Assembly (NCBI GenBank): GCA_003644895.1
Contig: QNDO01000091.1
Span: 1-6,241, forward strand
Source: Candidatus Hydrothermota bacterium
GTDB lineage: Bacteria > Hydrothermota > Hydrothermia > UBA1063
Direction: 5' to 3'
DNA: 6,241 nt
The notes under the pieces were generated by a model. It saw only the letters and a list, made by a program, of their open reading frames with translations, ran no database searches and was not told the DNA's origin. This document shows positions 1 to 5,285 of this stretch, in pieces (position 1 is the first letter of the stretch; every line of letters begins with the position of its first letter). Both the position numbers and the translations under genes were made by a program.

Positions 1-1258
1 GATGAACGTGTATGACTCAGAATTGCTCAGGAATATGCTGGAAGAGGAGGGATTTATGAGTGTTAATTCCTTAGAGGATGCGGATGTTGTTATAGTGAAT
101 ACCTGTGCAGTGAGGGAGAAACCAGAGGAAAGAGGCATCAGGTATGCAAAGGAAGCGAAACGGAGAGGGAAAAAGGTTATTATCATGGGGTGTGTTGCGC
201 AAAAGAGAAAAGAAAAATTGCTGGATGTGGCTGATGCAGTGGTAGGTACAAGGGAATTTCACCGAGTTGTGGATATTTTAAAAGAATGGAAGTTTGGTGT
301 TTTGTATACTGACTTTGGTTCTTTAACCTCCTATTTTCACTGGCGTAGAAAAAACATATCTTTCAGTGAATTTGTTACCATTCAGATCGGATGTGATAAC
401 TTTTGCAGCTACTGTATAGTACCATATACAAGAGGGAGAGAAGTCTCAAGGTCTGTGGATGATATTCTCAGTGAGTTGACTTATCTTGAGAGTAGAGGAG
501 TTAAAGAAGTTACTCTTCTTGGTCAAAATGTGAATTCATTTTTTTATGACGGTATTGATTTTGCGGATTTTCTTAAAATTATAGACAAAAAAGTGGAAAT
601 ACCGCGAATATATTTCACTACTTCTCATCCAAGGGATATTTCGTTGAAAGTAATTCGCACGGTAAAAAATTCAAAACACATTATGCCATGGTTTCATCTT
701 CCTTTACAGGCAGGTTCCACAAAGGTTCTCATGGACATGGGAAGAGGTTATACAAAGGAGGAGTATATTGAGATAGCTGGAAAAATACGGGAGATTATAC
801 CCGAGGCAACCATAACTACCGATATCATGGTAGGCTTTCCAACTGAGACTGAGGCTGATTTTGAAGAAACTCTTGATGTGGTAAGAAAGGTGAAATTTGA
901 TCATGCTTATATGTTTATTTATTCTCCCAGATATCCCTCTAAATCTGCAGTTGTTTACAGGAATGATATTCCGGAGGAAGTTAAAGGAAGAAGATTAAGA
1001 CGTCTTATAGAGGAAGTCAATATATATATTAAAGAGAGAAGAGAACTAATGTTAGGCAAAGAGTACGAAATTCTTATTGAAGGTCCTTCTAAGAAAAGCC
1101 GGGATTATTCTAGAGGCAAAACGCAGGGTAATTTAACATGTATAGTCCCGGGAATTTTTGATCCCGGGACTTTTTTGAAGGTCAAAATTAAGGAAATTAT
1201 TGGGCTCACACCCTTAGGTGAACCTCTACAGGTTATCTCATATCCCGTATCTTCTTAA
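1..1258 (+). CDS. miaB: tRNA-2-methylthio-N6-dimethylallyladenosine synthase MiaB (5'-truncated by the window edge)
   Basis: Radical-SAM enzyme that adds the 2-methylthio group to N6-isopentenyladenosine at position 37 of tRNAs reading UNN codons; it acts in the cytoplasm and carries two [4Fe-4S] clusters. The first visible codon is ATG, but it aligns with the Met inside the family motif GCQMN, and the G before it fits a CAG (Gln) codon, so it is internal. About 10-15 N-terminal residues, including the first cluster-binding Cys, lie outside the window. Numbering from this ATG, the other two N-terminal cluster cysteines are C35 (NTC) and C64 (MGC). The radical-SAM triad is C131-C135-C138 in GCDNFCSYC, followed by PYTRGRE. 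LLGQNVNS (172-179) and HLPLQAGS (232-239) are typical of MiaB rather than RimO or MtaB. A C-terminal TRAM domain covers about 347-410. The 418 visible residues fit the usual 430-450. The 3' end overlaps the convergent gene by 26 bp, and a terminator-like hairpin lies within the TRAM codons. Confidence 0.95.
   Translation, partial: MNVYDSELLRNMLEEEGFMSVNSLEDADVVIVNTCAVREKPEERGIRYAKEAKRRGKKVIIMGCVAQKRKEKLLDVADAVVGTREFHRVVDILKEWKFGVLYTDFGSLTSYFHWRRKNISFSEFVTIQIGCDNFCSYCIVPYTRGREVSRSVDDILSELTYLESRGVKEVTLLGQNVNSFFYDGIDFADFLKIIDKKVEIPRIYFTTSHPRDISLKVIRTVKNSKHIMPWFHLPLQAGSTKVLMDMGRGYTKEEYIEIAGKIREIIPEATITTDIMVGFPTETEADFEETLDVVRKVKFDHAYMFIYSPRYPSKSAVVYRNDIPEEVKGRRLRRLIEEVNIYIKERRELMLGKEYEILIEGPSKKSRDYSRGKTQGNLTCIVPGIFDPGTFLKVKIKEIIGLTPLGEPLQVISYPVSS
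1145..1176 (+). terminator. Terminator-like hairpin plus T-run inside the miaB coding sequence
   Basis: GTCCCGGGA (1145-1153) and TCCCGGGAC (1162-1170) form a perfect 9-bp, GC-rich stem, extendable to 10 bp with A1144-T1171. The loop is 8 nt and six Ts follow (1171-1176). This is the textbook form of a rho-independent terminator for rightward transcription, yet it lies 80 bases before the miaB stop codon, in codons for TRAM residues 382-392. On the opposite strand the hairpin is followed by TATACATG rather than a T-run, so it is a poor terminator for the leftward gene that ends at 1233. The structure is seen directly; whether it terminates in vivo is unknown, because translating ribosomes could mask it. 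Confidence 0.5.
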
Positions 1259-1793
1259 AAATAAGTGAGTTTCTTGGTATAACAATGTTTCCACTCTCAG
1301 GTAATTTGTCGAAAAAATTACCATCTTCTAAAATGAATATACATATCCTTATTCTGGATGTACTAATAGGTCCGAGATTTGTCGCGAGCCTGATTGTTTC
1401 TCCGTGATTCTCCACATTAACAGGAATATCTTCCCAGAATTCGTTCTCTCCACCTGCAAAGAGTCTATAACAATGGCATAAACTGGGGTTCCCACATTCT
1501 ATTTTCATCATTAGATCGGAACCAGGAAGTGAGATTTCATCTTCAAAGGCATATCCTGTATTATTCCATCCAGTTGAACCATCGTTGTCAGTATCCAGGA
1601 ATAGGATTATGCTATGATATGGGTTAGAGGGTTGGTGAGTAAAATTTTCTATATCCATACGAAAATAAAATCCGTCTACTGTTAATACACCTTCAAAGCT
1701 TCTTATGTCAGCACACCACTCGGGCACATCACCTGCGGCGTCATTTACTATTACCGTGAATAATAATAGAGTTAGTGCCGAGATAATTCCCAT
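1233..1793 (-). CDS. Small secreted protein of unknown function with a DxDxDG loop
   Basis: This is a 186-residue protein that I do not recognise as a named family. I start it at the ATG at 1793 because an excellent Shine-Dalgarno (AAAAGGAGGT, 1798-1807) sits 4 bases upstream; a GTG at 1835 in the same frame would put that site inside the gene and bury the signal peptide. Residues 1-21 look like a Sec signal peptide: a hydrophobic stretch at 3-16, then a possible cleavage site near NDAAG-D. The rest looks rich in beta strands. ILFLDTDNDGSTGW (63-76) holds D67-x-D69-x-D71-G72, a pattern like calcium-binding loops and like the 'DTDxxxxTG' turns of secreted beta-sandwich domains. There are five cysteines: C27, C100, C106, C108 and C151; CGNPSLCHC (100-108) is compact and could form disulfides or bind metal. 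It is the last gene of the leftward block, 205 bp after nfeD, probably with its own promoter. Its 3' end overlaps miaB by 26 bp. An extracytoplasmic, possibly Ca-binding role is inference only. Confidence 0.8.
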   Translation of the reverse strand: MGIISALTLLLFTVIVNDAAGDVPEWCADIRSFEGVLTVDGFYFRMDIENFTHQPSNPYHSIILFLDTDNDGSTGWNNTGYAFEDEISLPGSDLMMKIECGNPSLCHCYRLFAGGENEFWEDIPVNVENHGETIRLATNLGPISTSRIRICIFILEDGNFFDKLPESGNIVIPRNSLIFKKIRDMR

Positions 1794-1797
1794 TTTT

Positions 1798-1807
1798 ACC
1801 TCCTTTT
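1798..1807 (-). promoter_or_regulatory. Strong Shine-Dalgarno deciding the start of the secreted-protein gene
   Basis: The leftward strand reads AAAAGGAGGT here, a near-perfect match to the anti-Shine-Dalgarno of 16S rRNA, four bases before the ATG at 1793-1791. It selects that ATG over the upstream in-frame GTG at 1835 and makes the signal peptide the true N-terminus. Confidence 0.85.
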
Positions 1808-1897
1808 GGATAAATAATAGCAAATTACCTGCCACAGAACCCAGAGGTAACTACATCTGGAATACAGTGAATTGCAAGACTTAGAATTTATAAGTAG

Positions 1898-1909
1898 GAA
1901 TTATAATTC
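1898..1909. repeat. 12-bp perfect palindrome over the candidate -10 box
   Basis: GAATTATAATTC reads the same on both strands and covers the candidate TATAAT at 1905-1900. It could be a small operator half-site pair or just the chance symmetry of AT-rich DNA; no second copy was seen in the window. Confidence 0.35.
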
Positions 1910-1927
1910 ATAATGAAAGATCCTTAA
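1900..1927 (-). promoter_or_regulatory. Candidate sigma70-type promoter for the secreted-protein gene
   Basis: The leftward strand has a perfect TATAAT at 1905-1900. The best -35 at normal spacing is TTAAGG (1927-1922, 16-bp spacer), a weak match. A start near 1893 would give a leader of about 100 nt before the ATG at 1793. The chance of a TATAAT in AT-rich intergenic DNA is considerable, so support is moderate. Confidence 0.4.
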
Positions 1928-1998
1928 CTCAATATTTAAAGAAATTTCATAATTAACAGAATGTGAATACAAATTTACAGGCTGGAAGGAAAAATCTG

Positions 1999-3249
1999 CT
2001 ATTTTGTTTTTTCGACTTTTAGTGTAAGACCTTTTACTCCTATGACTTTTACTTTGGCTCCTTTTTCAATGTTTTCATCACTTATTGCTTTCCATAATTC
2101 ACCATGCACAAATACAGTCCCACCTTTGGGGGTAATTTTTGTGCGGGCTATGCCTTCTATTCCTAACAAACCTTCTTTTCCAGTCTCAGGGTGTTTTCTC
2201 ATTGCTTGTACGGCCTTAGCGATTACCCATAGGAAAAACAATGTGGTTAATAAAGTTGCGAGAACGATAGTTCCTGGTGATATTCTGAACACCTCTCCAC
2301 CTCCTTTGAATAGCATAATGGAACCTAAAAGAAATGATATAGCCCCTCCAAGTCCCAGTAAACCCTGAGATTGTATTTTTACTTCAGCTATAAAGAGTAT
2401 CATGGCAAGCAATATTAAAATAATTCCAGCATAATTAACAGGAAGTGTTTGAAACGCATAGAATGCCAGAATAAGGCATATTGCTCCCATTACACCTGGA
2501 AATATAGCTCCAGGGTGTGAAAGTTCAAAGAAAATTCCGTAAAAACCCAAAAGTAAGAGGATATAAGCAATGGTGGGATTTGAAAGCACAGACAAGATTT
2601 TTTCTCTAAGTCCCATCTCTACAGTTATTATTTTTAAAGGTTCTTCAAGCCGGAGGATAATTTCTTTTTTATCTATTTTTATTTTCATTCCATTAACCTT
2701 CTCCAGAAGTTCATCAAGATCATTTGCCACAATATCAATGACTCCCTCTTTTAATGCTTCTTCTTCGGTTGAGGAAATAGATTTTCTCACAGCTTTTTCA
2801 GCCCAATCTGCATTTCTGCCTCTCGAGGCAGCTATTGATTTAAGATATGCCACAGCATCATTAGTAACCTTTTCGATCATAGTAGAATCCATCTTTTCTT
2901 TTCCTATAGCGACAGGATGAGCAGCGCCTATATTAGTCCCCGGTGCCATAGCTGCTATATGTGCCGCGAGAGTTATGAATACACCAGCAGATGCCGCCCG
3001 TGCTCCATGTGGCGAAACATAAACACAAACCGGAACTGTAGAATTTAATTCTCTTTTAACTATTTGCCGCATGGATTCATCAAGTCCGCCTGGTGTATCC
3101 AGTGATATCACAATGAGATCCGCGCGGGTATCCTCAGCCTCATCAATGGCTCTAACCAAATATTCAGCCATTGGAGGATTAATTATTCCCTGGGCTTTAA
3201 CATGGTAGACCCGACTACTCAACAATATTAAAAACAGGAAAATTTTCAT
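1999..3249 (-). CDS. nfeD: Long-form NfeD family membrane serine protease (ClpP-class)
   Basis: A 416-residue membrane protease of the long NfeD type, like archaeal PH1510, a Ser-Lys dyad protease known to cut the C-terminus of its stomatin/slipin partner. Order of parts: short signal peptide (about 1-12); ClpP-like protease domain (about 15-190) with LDTPGG (50-55) and the nucleophile S87 in RAASAG; the base is probably K127 in MIEKVTN, matching the PH1510 dyad in spacing; MAPGTNIGAAHPV (101-113) is another family signature. About five hydrophobic segments follow (near 224-243, 246-269, 273-292, 297-314, 326-350), then a C-terminal NfeD/OB-fold domain (about 357-416). Both catalytic residues are present, so it should be active. 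The start ATG overlaps the stop of the upstream transglycosylase gene as ATGA, and the GGAGGG Shine-Dalgarno six bases before it lies inside that gene, which indicates translational coupling. No slipin gene lies next to it in this window. The protease domain is expected outside the cytoplasmic membrane. Confidence 0.92.
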   Translation of the reverse strand: MKIFLFLILLSSRVYHVKAQGIINPPMAEYLVRAIDEAEDTRADLIVISLDTPGGLDESMRQIVKRELNSTVPVCVYVSPHGARAASAGVFITLAAHIAAMAPGTNIGAAHPVAIGKEKMDSTMIEKVTNDAVAYLKSIAASRGRNADWAEKAVRKSISSTEEEALKEGVIDIVANDLDELLEKVNGMKIKIDKKEIILRLEEPLKIITVEMGLREKILSVLSNPTIAYILLLLGFYGIFFELSHPGAIFPGVMGAICLILAFYAFQTLPVNYAGIILILLAMILFIAEVKIQSQGLLGLGGAISFLLGSIMLFKGGGEVFRISPGTIVLATLLTTLFFLWVIAKAVQAMRKHPETGKEGLLGIEGIARTKITPKGGTVFVHGELWKAISDENIEKGAKVKVIGVKGLTLKVEKTK

Positions 3250-3261
3250 TGATTTCCCTCC
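3246..3261 (-). promoter_or_regulatory. ATGA stop-start overlap with internal Shine-Dalgarno (translational coupling)
   Basis: The transglycosylase stop TGA (3248-3246) shares bases with the nfeD ATG (3249-3247). GGAGGG at 3261-3256, within the last codons of the upstream gene, is followed by six bases and then the ATG. Ribosomes finishing the first gene can restart on nfeD, so the two products are expected in linked amounts. Confidence 0.85.
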
Positions 3262-5210
3262 ATCTTTATAAGATATTTGTATATTATAATGTCTCTCATT
3301 ATTCTTTCCACATATTTGCGTGTCTCGGAAAAAGGAATAAGCTCCATCAATAGAAAAGGATCACGAGTTTTATATATTTGTTTCCAGCTCATGGCACGGG
3401 AAAGGCCTGCATTATATCCAGCTATGGCGAGTATAACATGGTTTGTGGTATCATAAAGTGTTTTAAAATACTTCATACCCAGCATTAAATTAAATTCAGG
3501 GGACATAAGATCCTCGTAACTTATATTTCCACCGGTTACTCTATGAGCAGTTCCTGGTAAAAGTTGCATCAACCCAATCGCTCCTTTAGCACTGACAGCA
3601 TCTGGGTTGAACCAGCTCTCTTCCCGTACTAAAGAATGAATCAGTAAAGGGTCAAGTCCAAAAACACTGGCGATCTTGTGAATTTTTCTGTAATAGGATA
3701 ATGGGAATATACCTTTGAGCAGAATTAAAGGGATGGGATACTTTTTTTCCAGGGAATTGAGTAGTTTTAGAGAGAGATGAATCACTACATTATCAAAGGC
3801 CAAAGAATCTGCAATTAGAATACCCCGGTAAAGATATTGTGGTTTTTGTGGCAGATATCTCAATGCTTCAGTATATTCACCATAGATAAGAAATAGTCTG
3901 AATTTTTTGAGAGAATCAGGATTTACCGGGATCACTAGTAAGGAGTTTAAAAACCCTCCGGAACTGATCACTGGCAGCCCTCTTGTATAAAGCGAAAAGA
4001 AATCGAGATATTCCTTTTCTTCAAGTTTCGGTTCCACTTTTTCACCGAGGCTCTTCAAAAAGAAATAGGATCGGAGCTTTATTTCCTGTGAATTTGTGCT
4101 TAAAGCATTTAATAAAAACTTTTTTGCAAGGCTATCTGCTCCATAATGGAGAGCGTATAGACCCATGGTATAGAAGAGTTCTGGGGATTTAATATGGTGA
4201 TTTTGTGCAAGTTCGTAGGGTGAAAGTAATTTCTCCTTTAATAGTAAATCCAAGAGCTCTCTCGCACTTAAAATATCGCCTTTATTAGCGTAATAAAGAA
4301 ATAGTTTTAATGCTTTTTGATGAAATCCTAAGCGCCAGTATGCATATGCAGCATAGGTATCTATTTTTTTTCTAATCTTATTGGGGATTTTCCGCCGAAA
4401 TTTTTTGTATTCTTTTATGAAATTAGAGTATCTGCACATTCGGTAGAGACTGATTAGTCGCCTATGGAGAAATCTCCTATTTTGAGTTTTCTTGTAGTTT
4501 AGATAAGCCTTTTTGTATTCACCATTATAAAAATAAACATCGCCTTTTTCTCCATAGTATCCCTTTACGTACTTTATTGCATCGAGAGAGAGGTAATGTT
4601 TGGGGAACTTTTTTATGAGTGTTATGAAAAACACTTTTGCCTTAGAAGGACATCCTTTTGCGAGATATAACTTTCCCTTTGCCCAATATACCGATGGGAT
4701 ATCCTCTGGAAATCTCTTAATAATAGAGTCTAAGAGATGGAATTGTTTATGCTGTACCAAAAGTGGGATGATCAGGTCCAGTACTTGTGGAGTATAGGGA
4801 GATCCAAGGCTACCGGTGAGAAGAAAAAAATTAAGAGCGGAATCTACAAGATCCCTTTCCACCAACTTTAGGATATATCGGAACGACAAATATTCTTTTA
4901 TTTCCGGAAAGCTCTGCATGGCCAGTTGACATAATTCTAGGTATTCATGCTCCTTATCAGGAATTTCTTCGAGAATATGTACTATGGGTAAAAGAAGTTC
5001 GTTCTTAGGCGGATTTTTAAGGTCAATGAAATCCAGCAGAAAATGGTATTTTTTTGTTTTTAAAATGGATTCCAGAATTATCAGCGTATCTTCTCTAGTT
5101 TCTGCTTTTCCACGTAAGCGGATTACTTCAGAAAATTCTCTTTCGTTGAAAAGATTAGAGATAGGCGATGCAGAGATAGTGAGAAATAATATAAAACTAA
5201 AAGAGAACAT
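3246..5210 (-). CDS. TPR-containing soluble lytic transglycosylase (Slt70-like)
   Basis: A 654-residue exported enzyme that cleaves the MurNAc-GlcNAc bond of peptidoglycan, forming 1,6-anhydro-MurNAc ends. The C-terminal Slt domain (about 506-650) has all the family marks: catalytic E531 in REESWFNP, GLMQLLPGTA (546-555), AGYNAG (597-602) and ETRKYV (629-634). The N-terminal 480 residues are helical and TPR-like, for example near 176-206, 223-241, 288-312 and 345-370, resembling the superhelical ring of Slt70. Residues 232-283 are very rich in Lys/Arg. The signal peptide (about 2-15, FSFSFILFLTISA) lacks a positive charge before the hydrophobic core, which is unusual. The start is nevertheless fixed: an in-frame TAA lies only three codons upstream and the next Met is residue 98. 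AAGGAG (5235-5230) is 19 bases from the ATG, too far for a normal Shine-Dalgarno, so translation may be leaderless. It is the first gene of an operon with nfeD. Confidence 0.9.
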   Translation of the reverse strand: MFSFSFILFLTISASPISNLFNEREFSEVIRLRGKAETREDTLIILESILKTKKYHFLLDFIDLKNPPKNELLLPIVHILEEIPDKEHEYLELCQLAMQSFPEIKEYLSFRYILKLVERDLVDSALNFFLLTGSLGSPYTPQVLDLIIPLLVQHKQFHLLDSIIKRFPEDIPSVYWAKGKLYLAKGCPSKAKVFFITLIKKFPKHYLSLDAIKYVKGYYGEKGDVYFYNGEYKKAYLNYKKTQNRRFLHRRLISLYRMCRYSNFIKEYKKFRRKIPNKIRKKIDTYAAYAYWRLGFHQKALKLFLYYANKGDILSARELLDLLLKEKLLSPYELAQNHHIKSPELFYTMGLYALHYGADSLAKKFLLNALSTNSQEIKLRSYFFLKSLGEKVEPKLEEKEYLDFFSLYTRGLPVISSGGFLNSLLVIPVNPDSLKKFRLFLIYGEYTEALRYLPQKPQYLYRGILIADSLAFDNVVIHLSLKLLNSLEKKYPIPLILLKGIFPLSYYRKIHKIASVFGLDPLLIHSLVREESWFNPDAVSAKGAIGLMQLLPGTAHRVTGGNISYEDLMSPEFNLMLGMKYFKTLYDTTNHVILAIAGYNAGLSRAMSWKQIYKTRDPFLLMELIPFSETRKYVERIMRDIIIYKYLIKMEGNQ

Positions 5211-5216
5211 TAGTCT

Positions 5217-5245
5217 ATTTTATAGCTCTCTCCTTGATTTAACAA
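5217..5245 (-). promoter_or_regulatory. Predicted promoter of the transglycosylase-nfeD operon
   Basis: The leftward strand reads TTGTTA (5245-5240), a 17-bp spacer, then TAAAAT (5222-5217), good sigma70-type boxes at ideal spacing. The ATG at 5210 begins seven bases past the -10 box, about where transcription should start, so the mRNA may have no 5' leader. The AAGGAG that looks like a ribosome site (5235-5230) falls in the promoter spacer and would then not be transcribed. Confidence 0.5.
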
Positions 5246-5262
5246 ATGTTTGAGAATAAAAT
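5234..5262 (+). promoter_or_regulatory. Predicted leuS promoter
   Basis: TTGATT (5234-5239), a 17-bp spacer and TAAAAT (5257-5262) make a good sigma70-type promoter. Transcription would begin near 5269, giving a leader of about 17 nt that just includes the Shine-Dalgarno at 5272-5281. Such a short leader leaves no room for a T-box or similar riboswitch at leuS. Its -35 box abuts the -35 of the opposite promoter. Confidence 0.55.
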
Positions 5263-5271
5263 TTAATTCTT

Positions 5272-5281
5272 GGAAAGGGGG
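5272..5281 (+). promoter_or_regulatory. Shine-Dalgarno of leuS
   Basis: GGAAAGGGGG lies four bases before the ATG at 5286. It is purine-rich and partly matches AAGGAGG. It supports that ATG, which also begins the conserved LeuRS N-terminus (YNILDVERKWQKWW). Confidence 0.75.
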
Positions 5282-5285
5282 TTTT

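Larger units (their letters stand above)
1794..1998. other. Gene-free 205-bp gap between nfeD and the secreted-protein gene
   Basis: This AT-rich stretch has no credible reading frame on either strand. It holds a probable leftward promoter with a palindrome over its -10 box, and the Shine-Dalgarno of the next gene. I find no hairpin with a T-run after the nfeD stop at 1999, so read-through from nfeD into the secreted-protein gene remains possible. TTCATAAT occurs twice (1907-1914 and 1946-1953, 39 bp apart), which is weak evidence for anything in such AT-rich DNA. Confidence 0.6.

Noticed and set aside
2..4. ATG at position 2 as the true miaB start
   Set aside because: It matches the Met of the internal MiaB motif GCQMN and would drop the first cluster cysteine; the gene simply begins before the window.
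71..904. Leftward frames (71-262, 704-904) inside miaB
   Set aside because: They are antisense to conserved MiaB motifs, and their His/Cys/Phe-rich composition is typical of shadow frames.
1145..1170. The miaB hairpin as the terminator of the leftward secreted-protein gene
   Set aside because: It is 63 bases past that gene's stop, but on that strand it is followed by TATACATG with no T-run, so it fits poorly; Ts follow only on the rightward strand.
1794..1835. Longer 200-residue form of the secreted protein from a GTG at 1835
   Set aside because: The extra 14 residues are encoded by the Shine-Dalgarno region itself and would bury the signal peptide; the ATG at 1793 is far better supported.
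2042..2920. Two rightward open frames (2042-2368 and 2570-2920) inside nfeD
   Set aside because: They are antisense to the nfeD OB-fold, membrane and protease regions, with low-complexity Ser/Phe-rich translations and no ribosome sites; nfeD has clear catalytic motifs in the other strand.
3983..4797. Short rightward frames (3983-4192, 4600-4797) inside the transglycosylase gene
   Set aside because: They are antisense shadows of a gene with strong domain evidence and have no recognisable features of their own.
5211..5285. T-box or other leucine-responsive leader upstream of leuS
   Set aside because: Only 75 bp separate the genes and the predicted leader is about 17 nt, too short; no T-box sequence or terminator hairpin is present.
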